A DNA stretch of 64,000 nt, taken from contig NW_024037374.1 in NCBI RefSeq assembly GCF_015832195.1, positions 2,480,001-2,544,000 of the forward strand, read 5' to 3'. This DNA is from Motacilla alba alba. Lineage: Eukaryota; Chordata; Aves; Passeriformes; Motacillidae. This document shows, piece by piece, positions 45,159 through 57,065 of the stretch; the first letter of the stretch is position 1; each line of letters begins with the position of its first letter. The notes beneath the pieces are model-generated. The model searched no databases. It was not told the origin of the DNA and worked only from the letters and a program-made list of their open reading frames with translations. Made by a program: the position numbers and the translations under genes.

Positions 45159-46011
45159 GGTCCACCACGTAGATTCCCATGTCCCCAAGAGGAGAGCCAA
45201 TGAGGAGCACCAAAACTATGAGCAGGCAGACCAGGCTGCAAAGATAGGGGTGTCAAAGATAGACCTAGATTGGGAACACAAGGGAGAGTTATTCCTAGCT
45301 CGATGGGCCCATGATGCCTCAGGCCATCAGGGCAGAGATGCCACCTATAAATGGGCACGGGACTGAGGGGTGGATTTGACCATGGACAGCATTTCTCAGC
45401 TTATCCATGACTGTGAGATGTGTGCTGCCATCAAGCAGGCCAAGCGAGTGAAGCCCCTATGGTATGGTGGGCGGTGGTCCAAGTACAAGTATGGGGAGGC
45501 CTGGCAGATTGACTGCATCCCACTGCCCCAGACACACCAAGGCAAGAACTACGTGCTGACAATGGTGGAAGCCACCACGGGATGGTTGGAAACCTACCCT
45601 GTGCCTCACACCACTGCCCAGAACACCATCCTGGGCCTGGAAAAGCAAATCCTGTGGAATCATGGCACCCCTGAGAGGACTGAGTTGGACAATGGGACTC
45701 ATTTCAAGAAAAGCCTTATCAACACCTGGGCCAGGGAGCATGGCATTGAGTGGGTGTACCATATCCCCTAGCATGCACCAGCTGCTGGCAAAGTGGAGAA
45801 GTACAATGGACTCCTAAAAACCCACTTGAAAGCCTTGGGTGGAGGATCTTACAAAAATTGGGAGCAGCATTCAGCAAAGGCCACCTGGTTAGTTAACACC
45901 CGAGGTTCCACCAAGCGAGCAGGTCCTGCTCAGTCTGAGTCCCTGAATATAATAGAAGGAGATAAAGTCCCAGTGGTACATGTCAGAGGTTTGTTGGGGA
46001 AGACGGTGTAG
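45159..46011 (+). pseudogene. ERV RNase H end and integrase fragment
   Basis: One frame carries VHHVDSHV (RNase H C-terminus), then the integrase zinc-binding region (His pair in HDASGHQG near 45310, CEMC near 45415) and the DDE core: WQID (about 45505), LDNGTHF (about 45690) and the Glu in KVEKYNGLLK (about 45792). Integrase would join proviral DNA to the host genome. In-frame stops at 45364-45366 (TGA), 45769-45771 (TAG) and 46009-46011 (TAG). Only this arm shows it, because the left arm leaves the window first. The core wording is ERVL-like to my eye. Confidence 0.85.
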
Positions 46012-46480
46012 ATCAATTCTGCCTTGAGTACAAACAAACCCATTGTGGGGTTGTCTTTGCTCAGGGACCAGGTTGCACATGGTGGATAATGCAGAGAGAT
46101 GGAACAACACGATGTGTACCTCAGGGAGATCTGATTGTGGGGTGAGGATGATATGCAAATATCACTGCTGGATTTAACTGCCATTGTCTGTACAGTAAAC
46201 CACACAGACATGAAATAGAAGGAAATGTGTGAGTGCCAAAGGTCTGAGCAAGTGAAAGATGGAGTTTTCAGTGAGGAAAATGGAAGTGTAGAATCCTGAA
46301 GCTCTGTAGTCTGGGGCCTGGATTCAGTTGTCCAGTGAGGGGAGGTGACAGGAGCATGATGGGTATTGCTTGTAATTTTTTGGGTGGAGCAGATGGAAGT
46401 TTTTACGTGAATAAAATGCATGATGTATGTGTGTGTAGAGTTAGAATATATATTAGTTTTGGTAGTAAGTTGAGCATATG
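46012..46480. other. ERV 3' region without env
   Basis: The pol frame fades out by about 46089. From there to the 3' LTR there are 400 bases with no envelope-like frame, signal peptide or transmembrane segment. The element is env-less or has lost env. Confidence 0.6.
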
Positions 46481-46496
46481 AGGATAAGGGGTGGAA
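46481..46496 (+). promoter_or_regulatory. Polypurine tract of ERV
   Basis: AGGATAAGGGGTGGAA immediately before the 3' LTR, the normal primer site for plus-strand DNA synthesis. Confidence 0.7.
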
Positions 46497-47164
46497 TGTC
46501 CTAGGGAGACTTTATGATTCCTGTATCCTCAATCATCTGTTCCATTTATGCTGGATATTATATTCTGTGCCTTCAAGACTGGTTCTGAGACCGAAGGTGG
46601 GGAGAAGAAGAAGCGTGGACTTTGTTATCAGAGACTGCACTCACTCCTCTAAAAGCAACACTCCTCCACATTCTACTCCACTGTGCTGTCTGGGCACAGA
46701 CGGGCCAGACCAGAGCCCTCCTTTGCTTTTTAGTTAGTTGAGCTAGCTGAGGCAGAGAAGTTTTCCCTGGACTGTTTTTTTTTCTTTCCCTTTTCTTGGA
46801 ACTGTTTGAACCTGCTCCAGACTGGGACCTGGGGAGCACCAAGAGCTCGCCCTTTGTAGCCTACCAGGGCTTACTCTGGGCAGCAGCCTTTCCCAGTGCC
46901 GGAGGGATTGATAACAGAGCGACCACCCACCGGAGAGACTTTCTGAATTTGTCATCTCTTCAGAGCAGCGAATCAGTTTTGTCATCTGGTATTGTTCACG
47001 TTTTGTGCGGGGGAATGCTTTGCCTTGTAAATAAACAGGGGTTTTTCCACTTCTCTCCAAGGAAATTTTTCCCAAACCTGTTGCGAAGAGGGGCTGCATG
47101 GGTTTGCTTTGTGGGAGGGCCCCCTTTTGGAGGTTTTCTCTCAAATTTGCCCTAAACCAGGACA
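46497..47164 (+). mobile_element. ERV 3' LTR
   Basis: 668 bp with TGTCCT...AGGACA ends and AATAAA at 47030-47035. Same family as the 5' LTR but much diverged and lacking its GCTTTTGC simple repeat. It has a different U3 (GAAGAAGAAGCG region near 46603). Confidence 0.88.
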
Positions 47165-47176
47165 AATAACATAATC

Positions 47177-47761
47177 TGTCAGTTTAAGGATGCACTGTAC
47201 AGCTCATAGTAGTGTAATGAATATGATATCTGTGTATCGCTTATAGAAATAGTGATGTGATGAACGTATTGTACTGTAGACCTTGGCAAAATAGAAGATG
47301 CTAAAAGGCTTTTGTGTAACTAAGAGAACAGTGTAAAGCCATCCAGGGCTTTACAAGTGATAAGACAACAGTGACACAAGACAGAGCATGGAGGAGACTG
47401 GGGAAGAGCTCGTTAGCTCCTCTTATCAGAGAAGTGTGAAACAACTGGGATGAAACCACGGGAAGGAATAAAATAGATTGACTTGATCCCAGGATGTCAT
47501 GCAGATAAGTCAGGGTGTAAAAGCCAAAATCAAAGGAGTCCCTGCAAGATCAAAAGCTTTCAAGAATGTTTGAATACTGTAGAAGCTAATGAATATGCAT
47601 GTAACCCCAGCAATGTAACTGTGTATAAAGAGCATGATTTTAAGCTACCTGGTGCTCTTTGCCATTCACCAAACCCATCCCAGCGCTGATCACTCATTTG
47701 TCCTTCTTTTATCCTTGATTAAACTTTTAAAAGTTCTAAAGAGTCAACTGTGTTTTTCACA
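47177..47761 (+). mobile_element. Probable solo LTR of a second family
   Basis: Starts near TGTCAGTTTAAGG and ends ...GTTTTTCACA. Carries a TATA-like GTATAAAGAGC (about 47621) and ATTAAA (about 47719), with a leader-like end. It lies 12 bases after the ERV 3' LTR and runs straight into minisatellite. Target duplication not seen, so limits are approximate. Confidence 0.5.
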
Positions 47762-48125
47762 ACATTGTGGGGCCTCATGAACCCTGTGGGCCATTGTGAC
47801 ACTGCACAGCCTTGTGGAACCATGGAGACCATGGTGACACCATGGGGCACATGGAACCAAGGCTTCCATTTTGACACTGAGGAACCTCGTGGAACCAAGG
47901 GCCCATTGAGACACTTTGGAACTAAGGAGATCATTGTTGAGAGTACAGAACCTCAAGGAATCCAAAGTCCATGTGACAGAGCAAGGCCTCATGGAAGCAA
48001 AAAGACCATGATGACCTTCTGGGGCCCCATGGAACCAAATATCCACTGTGACACTGCAGAGCCTGAAAGAACCAAGAGTCCATGGCGACACAAGAAGGCC
48101 TTGTGGAGCCAAGCAGTCCAAAGGT
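47762..48125 (-). repeat. 37-bp minisatellite, about 10 units
   Basis: CCATTGTGACAC orientation units, fairly decayed. Confidence 0.8.
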
Positions 48126-48564
48126 CTAAAACATTCCTTGCATATCTCTGCCTTAGGGAAGAGGAGCCTGCTCGGTGGCAGCTTGGGATGGCACACACTC
48201 AAGGCGGGTCTCTATTGTCAATGACGAAATTCTGGAGTTTTAGATTGTTTCCAAAAAGAAAAAGTAAAAAGGGAAAAAAAAACCCTTTAGTTGTGTGCAG
48301 CCAGTTCTCCAAGCAAAGCAGGACCCAGGTGAGTGAAGAGAGACAGGATGGGGTTGGGGAATGTGGAGCAAGGTTGTTCACACTGGGTCAGAGCTCAAGG
48401 CACAGCTTCCCTGACCAGGGCAAACCTCCTTAGCAAAATCTCTGGATCAATATCAGTCACAGAATGCTGCAATCAGCTCTTCTCTCAAGAGAACATTAAT
48501 AAAATACACCCTTAAAATAGGAATGCATCTTTCATAGAACCTCTGTGAAATATTTCTCCATAAC
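48126..48564. other. No gene recognised
   Basis: Short frames only. A GTGAGTGAAG donor-like site near 48330 has no coding exon beside it. Confidence 0.4.
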
Positions 48565-49760
48565 TGCAGCAGGAAACCTTCCTAATGAACTGCCCCAGAC
48601 CAGAGGGAAATCAAGGCAGGGCCATGGTTTGTTAGGACTTGCTTGATCCTCATGAGCCCCGTTGTGCATTTGGAGCTGAGCTCTGGAACCTCAGGGCCTG
48701 AGAGGTGATTGTACAAACCTTTGCAGGAGTCAAAATCACAAGAAACACCCAAAGTGTCTTGAGGCATGCATGGGTCCCACTGAGGTCCATCCCCAACACA
48801 GGCTCCTCATGGACTCCTTGGAGGAGAGAACTGGAGGCCAGGATGGCACAAAACCTTGTCAGAGACTCAGTGTGGAAAGGAATTTCAAAAGTACCTTAAA
48901 AACCTTGAGTATCTCAAAGCATTAATGAACTCCACTGAGTGTCAGTACAAAGCTCTCAAGGGACTCATTAAACCAGATAATTGGGGCCATGATTGCACAA
49001 ACCTCTCCCAGAGTCTGTACCAGAAGGGAAACACCAAGTACCTTAAAATAACTGAAGTGCCTTGAAGTATTAATGAACCCCACTGAGTGTCATTACTGAT
49101 AAAAGCTCTCAAGGGATTTAATAAAGCAGATAATTGGAGGCTGTGACTGCACAATCTTTCTCATTGAGTCTGTATCAAAAGGGAAACACCAAGTAGCGAA
49201 AAAGCAGAAGTACTCTGAAGTATTAATGAGCCCCACTGAGTGTTGTTACTGACAAAGCCTCTCCAGGGACTCATTACAGCAGATAATTGGAGGTCATCAT
49301 TACAGAAACCACTCAGAGACTACAAGGCAAAAGCCAAAGCCAAAGTCCTTTGAAAAGCCTGCAGTCCCTGGGAGCATTGAGGAGCCCCCAGGGCCATTGC
49401 TGAGCAAGGCTCCCCAGGGACTCCTTCCAGCAGATCCTTGAGGCCACTGGCATGTGGGCTAGGGGGGATGCTGAGGGCAGGACAAGGGGCTGCCAGTGGC
49501 CAGCCTGGCTGGGGCTGTGCCAGGAGGCCCCAGTGCCTCAGGACAAGGTGTCTCCTGCCAGCCCTTGGTGGCACAGACCCTGCTGTGCCCCGGGGCACCA
49601 AGACTTGGCTTCTCTTTGTCCCCACCTGTCATCACTGCCTGCAGTTCTCTGCTCTGCCTGGGGCCTGGGGACACTGTCTCAGTTGTGTCCCTCCCTGGGA
49701 CCCATTAAAAGTCCAAGAAACTTTGGAGTGTGATTCTGACTTGGAGCTCTGCAGAGGTTT
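48565..49760. repeat. Degenerate OR-flank tandem repeats (third copy)
   Basis: CCCACTGAG-marked units near 48772, 48930, 49075 and 49230. More regular than in the arms. Homologous to 11060-12100. Confidence 0.7.
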
Positions 49761-51640
49761 CTTCAGCTGCCTCTCAGGGACTGATGTTCAGGGCCTGAGC
49801 ACAAAGCCCCAGAGGCTCATTAAAGTCCTTGTGCTGTGTCTGTGCTGCTGAGCTGGGCTGGGCTGCTGGCACAGAGGCAGCTCCTGGGAACCAAGAAGAG
49901 CTTGAAAAGCACATTTCTCTTGCTGAGCAGCTCTTCTGCCAGCCCAGCAGGGCTGGGGCACTGCCTGCAGCCAGCCCGGGCACAGCACAGAGGCACAGAG
50001 AGCTCCAATCAGTCAGGGCTGGGAAGGTGCTGAGAAGTGCCTGGGGCAGAATCCCTGCCAGCCCTTGGCACAGGAACCTCTGGCTGCAGGACAATGCAGC
50101 TGCAGCTCCTGGAGTGATCTCCTACAGCTGGAACATCCCAATGCCTTCAGACTCTGTGAGTACAACTCTGGCTATTTCTGGTGCCGGGGAGGTGAAATGC
50201 TCATGAATCTCTGACATGCTGAGGGGTTCAGATCAGTCATAGAATATTTCCAAGACAAGGATTTTGACAAAAATGAGGAAATTTCCAAATACTTTTTATT
50301 CAATTTCCTATTAATGGAGAATGGCAGGGAGGGGAGAATAAATAAGAACAGCTGACTATGAATTATTAATTTTGAAATCTGAAAAGTGCCTGAGACATTT
50401 GAACTGTTCCTTTTAGTGATCAATAGGTTCACAGGATATCCCTATATGTGCTTTCAGCCACTCTGATTGTAGTCAGCAGGAGCATCACCTTCGCTGGGCT
50501 TATCAGCCTCACTCTGAGCAGTCCTTTCTATAAGGTGCAAAGAGAACCTGCCCCCAACCACTGCCCTGCAGACAGGCGGGGCTCTGTAGGGCCAAGGAGA
50601 GTGCCCAGAGATTTGGGGTCTGTGAGTGCTGACAGGGAGAGATCAGGCACAGGGAAACAACAGCAGGAGGAAAATCTGCAGGAAGCAAAGAGATGATCAG
50701 GGAATGAGAGAAAACAAAACCCAGAAATGCTGTGGCAGGGAGGGTTTGGAGATGTCCACAGGATCCCCTCCAGTGCAGCCCCTCCCTCTGAACAAGCCTC
50801 CTCCCTCCTGTCCCCCAGCCAAGCCTCTGCCCTCAGGGCTGGGGCTCCAAGGCGTGAAGCCCCTCCTGTGCAGGCAGAGCTGCAGCAGAGCCGTGGGGCA
50901 GCTCTGCAGCCCCGGGCCCAGTTCCCTCTGCAGAGCACAGGGCTGGGAGCAGCTGCCCGGCACTGGGGGCTCTGGCAGGGGGCACAGCTGGCTCAGGGTG
51001 ACGCTGTCGCCAGTGCCCGGCTCTGGGCAATGCTGTCAGTGCAGCCAGGGAAGGAGCTGCATCTCCCTTAATCCGGTGCCATCAGAAGGACACCTGGAAA
51101 TCTCCCTGAGATTTCAGTCCAAGCTGGGAGCTTCAATTCAGGATGCAAACCTGTCCTAGAGCCTCTCTGAGTTATAGGATTGATGGGGAAGGGCAGAGGT
51201 GTTCTGACACTGAAAATGCTGTTGGGTTGGTGAAATGAGCAACGTGAGTCCTTGTCTACAAATGTGGAGCTGGGCTGTGGTGGATCCATCTGCTCTCAGC
51301 AGTACCTGGTGACATTTTAGGGGAAGCATGGGAAGCATGGGATCATGCTCCAGCTGAGAAAGTTTGAAGCCCAGAGAAATGTGATTAGGTCAGAATGACA
51401 GACCATCTCCCCTCACTCTCCACTCATTACTTTGCCTCACTGAACTTGGTCTGTTTTTCCTGGGGGCAGCAGAAATGCTGAGAGATTCTGATATCCAAGA
51501 ATACCAGGAGAGACCTATGGAGAACTTTTAAAGAACTTCAAAACAGTAGAGGTGTCTGTGTGTTCCAGGGGAGGGTGGATGGAAACTGGCTTTGATATTG
51601 GTTTCAGGTATCTCCTCTAAATATTCACTGTCCTTTTCTC
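49761..51640. other. Upstream region of OR pseudogene, no coding exon
   Basis: 49761-50160 matches 12120-12530 closely, including the GTGAGTACA donor-like site (50156). 50490-50680 matches 13700-13890 more loosely. In between and after, 50200-50450 and 51080-51600, sequence is not obviously shared. No gene recognised. Confidence 0.4.
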
Positions 51641-51672
51641 CATGAACAGGTCCCCAGGTGCAGCCCCAGCAA

Positions 51673-52608
51673 ATGTCCAACAGCAGCTCCATCAGCCACT
51701 TCCTCCTGCTGGCATTGGCAGACACGCGGCAGCTGCAGCTGCTGCACTTCTGCCTCTTGCTGGGCATCTCCCTGGCTGCCCTCCTGGGCAACGGCCTCAT
51801 CATCAGCGCCGTAGCCTGTGGCCAGCACCTGCACACGCCCATGTTCTTCTTCCTGCTCAACCTGGCCCTCAGCGACCTGGGCTCCATCTGCACCACTGTC
51901 CCCAAAGCCATGCACAATTCCCTCTGGGACACCAGCACCATCTCCTACACAGGATGTGCTGCTCAGCTCTTTTTCTTTCTGTTCTTCATTGGAGCAGAGT
52001 ACTATCTTCTGACCATCATGTGCTACGACCGCTACGTGTCCATCTGCAAACCCCTGCACTACGGGACCCTCCTGGGCAGCAGAGCTTGTGCCCACATGGC
52101 AGCAGCTGCCTGGGCCACTGCCTTTCTCAGTGCTGTTATGCACATGGCCAATACCTTTTCCCTGCCCCTGTGCCATGGCAATGCCCTGGGCCAGTTCTTC
52201 TGTGAAATCCCACAGATCCTCAAGCTCTCCTGCTCACAAATCCTACCTCGGGGAACTTGGGGCTTCTTGCAGTTACTATCTGTTTAGCACTTGTGTTGTT
52301 TTGTGTTCATTGTTTTCTCCTATGTGCAGATCTTCAGGGCTGTGCTGAGGATCCCCTCTGAGCAGGGACGGCACAAAGCCTTTTCCACCTGCCTCCCTCA
52401 TCTGGCTGTGGTGTCTCTCTTCCTCAGCACAGGCATTATTGCCCAGCTAAAGCCCCCCTCCATGTCTTCCCCATCCCTGGATCTGGCCCTGTCAGTTCTG
52501 TACTCGGTGGTGACTCCAGCCCTGAACCCCCTCATCTACAGCCTGAGGAACCAGGAGCTCAAGGCTGCAGTGTGGACACTGATGACTGGATGCTTTCAAA
52601 AACATTAA
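51673..52608 (+). pseudogene. Olfactory receptor pseudogene, OR14-like (third copy)
   Basis: Same receptor as the arm copies, starting at the ATG in CAAATGTCC. TM1 to about TM5 are intact, with MCYDRYVSICKPLHY present. Around 52233-52290 three single-base insertions relative to the arm copies shift the frame, and a TAG results at 52285-52287. The original frame then resumes through KAFSTC and PALNPLIYSLRN to TAA at 52606-52608. Stop position and downstream AATAAA (52640) are in the usual arrangement. Divergence near TM3 (IGAEYYLLTIMCYDR) suggests a paralogue, not an allele. Confidence 0.88.
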
Positions 52609-54190
52609 ACTGCTGGCCAATTTCTTCAAAACACTTGTCAATAAAAGTCATCTTTGATATTTCTTCTTGGCTTCATTTTGGAGGATCTTTTTCTTACTTT
52701 TACTTTTTTCACAGTGTCCCCAAAGCAATGTCATAGTTTGTGCTATTCTCACGTTTTGTTTCTCTCCACCTTGAGGTGGAGGTCACAGACTGTGTCAATG
52801 AAAGGCTGTGCTCTTAGTGGCTTTGCAAGGAACTAAAGGATGTCCCAGGAAAGTTTTCTGCAGAGATGCCTCTTTTGTTGCCTTCTCTGGAGCTGCAGCA
52901 GCAATGTCTGTGTGCAGAGCTGGGGGCAGATCAGTGCTGGCCCAGCAGCTGTGCCCAGCAGCAGCAGCAGCACTTGGTGTTGCCAGTGCTGCTGCCGTGG
53001 CCCTGCCCCGCTGCCCTGGTGGCCCTGGTGTTGCTGTAGGGCCTGAGTGCTCTCGGGGCCGGGCACAGTGCTGGGGGTGGCAGTGCCGGGGCTGCAGCAG
53101 GGACAGGCCATGGGCACTGCTGGGGCAGCGCTGACACCTCAGGCCAGGGCCTGGGGGCTCCAGCCCCCTTGCCCAGGCTCTCTCAAGAACACGGCCAGGC
53201 CAACACTCAGCACAGAAAACCCTCGTGAGCAGCCCCAGGGTAGCTGTGGGCAGGCTGGGGGCAAACAGCATGGCTGGGGCTCTGCAAGGACCCTGGGGGA
53301 GACGGGAAGGAGCAGCAGAGCAGGGGCTGATCCATCCCCAGTGCGCTGCACAGCCCAGGGCAGTGTCCCAGAGCGTCCTCATGGAGCTGCCAACACCATC
53401 CCCCCTCTGCAGCCCTGGCCTCTCCCCCAGCTCACACAGGTGCCCCATCCTTGCAGGCACAGGCACGGCAGCACTGGCTCAGGAGCCCCTGTTTGCATTG
53501 CACAGAGCAGGCGGGAGCACCCCCATGCTGCTGCTGTAGGGACATGAACCTGAGGGAGCACAAATGCCATCAGCCCCTGGGGCCAGCAAGGGCTGGGGGA
53601 CTCCAGGGAAAGCACTCAGCTTTGTCCTGGCCTCTGCAGCCAGCCAGAAAGTTTGTTCCCATCAGCTGGGAGTTTCCTGTCCCACTGCAGACGCTGTTGC
53701 TCAGAGCCAGGGCTGCCTGGCAGCCACCCCCAAACTGCCCTGAGCACTTCCTTGGCTTCCCCTTGGCTTTTTTCACTCTTCCCTGGTGCAAATTTCTTCC
53801 AATTGCCCAGCCCTTTTCCCTGGCCTGCAAACAGCCCATCCCTCTTTGCCCTTTCCTCTCTGGCCCCACTCCCCATTGCAGTTCCTGACTTGGCACCATG
53901 GGAACGGCCCTTGGGGAGCAGGATCATCCTCCAAGTGCTGCAGCAATTGTCTGCAGGCTCCTGCAGTGCCCCGTGCTGCTCCCTTGCCACAGGCACCCCA
54001 GGCCAGGGGGGCCCATCTGGGCTGCTGTGTCTGCCTGTGGGGCTCCCTGTTCTGGGCAGTGAGGAGGAGCTGCAGAGGCTCTGCAGGACTGACAGGATGG
54101 GCTTTGGGGCTGGCAGGAGAAGCTGAGGCACCTGGGCTGCTGGAGCTTCTGAAGAGCCCAGGGCTCATTGTGCCACTGCTCCAAGGGCGC
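52609..54190. other. OR 3' flank plus ~1.2 kb GC-rich unique segment
   Basis: 52609-52940 matches 15556-15835. From 52950 to 54190 the DNA is GC-rich, absent from the arms, and contains only incidental frames. The arm junction near 15838 shares CAGCAGCTG with 52945, suggesting a deletion in the arm lineage at microhomology. Confidence 0.5.
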
Positions 54191-55037
54191 TTTCAGAGAA
54201 TCCCAGAATCAGTCAGGTTGGAAAAGATCTTGGAGATCATCAGGGGACAGAATGCCCTGACACTGCTTTGTCTCCCCTGAGCCTCCTCCCGGATAAACAA
54301 CCCCAGCAGCTCCCTCAGCCACTCCTCACAGGACTTGTGCTCCTGACCTCTCCCCAGCCTTGTTGCCCTTCTCTGGACAAGCTCCAGCCCTTCCATGTCC
54401 TCCCTAAACTGGGGGGCCCAGAACTGGACACAGCACTCGAGGTGCTGCCCAACCAGTGCTGAGCACAGTGAAAGAATCACTGCCCTGCTCCTGCTGGCCA
54501 CACCTTTCCTGATCCAGGCCAGGAGCCATTGGCCTTCTTGGCCCCCTGGGCACACTGCTGGCTCATGTCCAGCCTGCTGTCCAGCAGTCCCTGCAGCTCC
54601 CTTTCTGCCTCCAGCCACTCTGTCCCCAGCCTGTAGTGCTGCAGGGGTTGTTGTGGCCAAAGTGCAGGACCCGGCACTGGGACTTGTTAAATCTCACCTT
54701 GTTGGATTTGGGCCCTGGATCCAGCCTGTCCAGGGCCCTGTGCAGAGCCCTCCTACCCTCCAGCAGATCCACACTCCCACACAACTTGGTGTCATCTGCA
54801 AGATTCTCGTGGTGGACTCAATCTCCTCATCCTGACCTCATCCTAAACAGGCCAAAGTCTGCTCTTCCTAATTCCAGTGTAGAAGTTTTGTTGCTGCCCC
54901 TCCTTCTCTCATAGGACATTGAAAACTTGATTATTTCATGGTCACTGTGCCCCAGGCAGCCTCCGAGCCCCACATCTGCCACCAGCCCTTCTCTGTTTGT
55001 GAACAGCAGGAGACAGAGCTTTCCTTGGCAGTGGGAG
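54191..55037 (-). mobile_element. CR1 LINE with internal deletion
   Basis: 3' end near 54194 (AGAATCCCAGAATCA), then ORF2 C-terminal remnants up to about 54833, then directly endonuclease-end sequence (GHSDHE region, about 54940). The RT core is missing. The joint at CTCATCC (about 54829) resembles a recombinant of the two CR1 pieces that lie either side of minisatellite in the arms. Confidence 0.75.
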
Positions 55038-55499
55038 TGTCACCAAAAATTCGGTAAAACAGAAAACTCCTTAACACCAATGCACATTAGAAGCAGCATT
55101 CTTTATTCAGCCGGATGCACAGGGGAGAGCTCCTCCCAAAGCCATGCAGGCTGAGTACAGGAAAGTTTCTGTTTATTTTCTGCATTTTGCACACATATTC
55201 ATTGATTGTCTCAGACTAAACACACATCTGATAATCATTTCCCCAAAATCAATAACACATTTCCCCTCCCCTCTACCCATGCACTCTTCTGTCCTGGGGG
55301 TCTCTCTGGTGGTCCCTGGTGGTCGTGGACCCCAATGTCCCAGTGGGCCTGGCTGAGCTGGCAGGACACTGAGGCTGGTGAACTCCCAGTTCCCCTTCTG
55401 ACACAAGGGGCATTGTGTGGTTTCCATAGGCCTGGGGTTTTGGAGAACAAGCTCCAGGTGTCAGCTCAGCTGGTGGAGACAATTGATCATCTGGTAACA
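55038..55499 (-). mobile_element. Solo LTR (462 bp), partner of 18633-19096
   Basis: TGTCACC...GGTAACA imperfect inverted ends. AATAAA on the minus strand in GCTGAATAAAG. Inserted at the same point of CR1 as the 18633 copy, so it is one insertion duplicated. Confidence 0.68.
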
Positions 55500-55529
55500 T
55501 GAGTTGAACATTACAGGTAACATGAACTC

Positions 55530-55745
55530 TGGTCACAGAGTGGGCTATGACATCACAGAGTGGGTTATGTGAGGTCATCAAGAAGCTATAACATCATAGG
55601 CTGCATCTGTGACATCACAGATCCAGCTGTGACATCACAAGGCAGACTGTGACATCACAGGGCAGAGGTCTGACATCACAGAACAGAGTATGACATCACA
55701 GAGTTGGCTGTGACATCACAGACCAGCTGTGTGACATCCCAGCAG
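55530..55745 (+). repeat. TGACATCACAGAG short-repeat array
   Basis: At least seven exact TGACATCAC copies at 17-30-bp spacing. Partner of 19100-19340. Confidence 0.8.
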
Positions 55746-56814
55746 GGCTGTGTCAGGTCACTGGGTTGGTCACTCTGCCCCAGCTCCCCCTCACAGCTTC
55801 TCCCAACAAGTCCAATGCTGTTCATGCCCAGCGGGGTCCCTGTACCCCAGGATCCCCCCAGTCCCCCTGGAGCCACAGCCTGCAGCAAAGGATGTTCCAC
55901 AGGATCCAGCCCAGAGCCTGACATGGGGACAAGAGGCCAGGGCTGTGTGAGCAGGACATCAAGGCCATGGATTATCCAGGTCACTGTGGCCTGGTTTGGG
56001 TTGCCCAGGGCAGGAAAGATGTCTGGCAGCTGGAGCAGGGTTAGGGAAGGGCCTCCAAGGTGGGGCTGGAGCCCTTGGGCTGTGAGCAGTGCCTGAGGGA
56101 GCTGGGCTTGTCCAGCCCGCAGCAGGGAAGGCTGAGGGGCTCCTCATCCCAGCCTGGCAGTGCCAGCAGGGAGGTGCTGGAGAACACAGAGCCAGGCTCT
56201 TCAGCGGGGGGCCTGGTGGGAGACAAAAGCCAATGGGTGGAAGGGGAAAGAGGGGAGATCAGCCAGGACAGGAGGAGATGAAATGAGTCAGGCTGGTTTC
56301 AGCATTTCCTCAACACCAAAAGCAGCCTGAGCTCCCTTCTCCATCCACCACTGACAGCTTTGCAAATCAGGAATTGTTTGAGCTGTTTTGCACCCACTCC
56401 AAGACAAGCATCCTGATAAAAGAACTTAATTGTGTTTATATCTATCATGGATCCATGTTCGTCTGAAACTAATTTTAGTATGGAAATCCCTTGTGGATGG
56501 TGGACTCATCGGACACTGCTGGGGCGTTGCACACAGCTCAGGGAAGAGTGTGATTGTTATTAAATTGTGTCCTGTTCAACTATGGTCTGTTGGCCATGAA
56601 GAGAAACTTTCTGTGCCTCTGAGTCTCACCAGTTCCTGACCCCCAAAAGAAACAAACCTGATGAGTTGTGGTTCCCAATCCAGTGGTGGCACTTGGACCT
56701 CCCTCCATAGCCAGAGCAGAGCTCCCTTGTCCCAGAAAGTGCCTGGCAATGCAGGGATGAAGGAAACAGGACAGGCTGTGGGGATCAGGGACAGGGCACG
56801 GCCAGGGATTTGGC
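55746..56814. other. Duplicated non-coding module (partner of 19341-20395)
   Basis: Close copy of the left module, including the CR1-like 56010-56150 segment. No gene. Confidence 0.5.
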
Positions 56815-57065
56815 ATGGTTGTGAGCCCAAGGCAGGACGCGGCCCTTGGCCTTGGTGAACCTCATCCCATTGTCCTGGGCCCATAGCTCCAGCCTGTCCA
56901 GATCCCTCTGCAGAGCTTCCTGCCCTCCAGCACAGCCACACTCCCACCCAGCTTGGGCTCACCTGGGAACTGACTGAGGGTGCCCTCGATGGCCTTGTCC
57001 AGATCAGCAATAAAGAGATTTCACTGACCTGGCCCCAGTCCTGAGCCCTGGGAACACCCCTGGAT
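56815..57065 (-). mobile_element. CR1 fragment replacing part of the module
   Basis: Minus-strand CR1 remnant (CTCCAGCCTGTCCAGATCCCT and CTTGTCCAGATCAGCAATAAAG on the plus strand). The partner region 20398-20578 has different sequence, so this arrived with a local replacement or deletion. Confidence 0.6.

Noticed and set aside
46012..46496. Possible env gene in the provirus
   Set aside because: No frame of useful length and no signal peptide or transmembrane segment before the 3' LTR.
39494..47170. Target-site duplication around the provirus
   Set aside because: The bases flanking the two LTRs (GGAGCT and AATAAC) do not match at 4, 5 or 6 positions.
47750..48433. 227-codon frame
   Set aside because: Mostly minisatellite read-through into non-coding DNA.
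51625..52176. 183-codon minus-strand frame and similar frames opposite the OR genes
   Set aside because: Antisense shadows of the OR coding region, with no independent signal.
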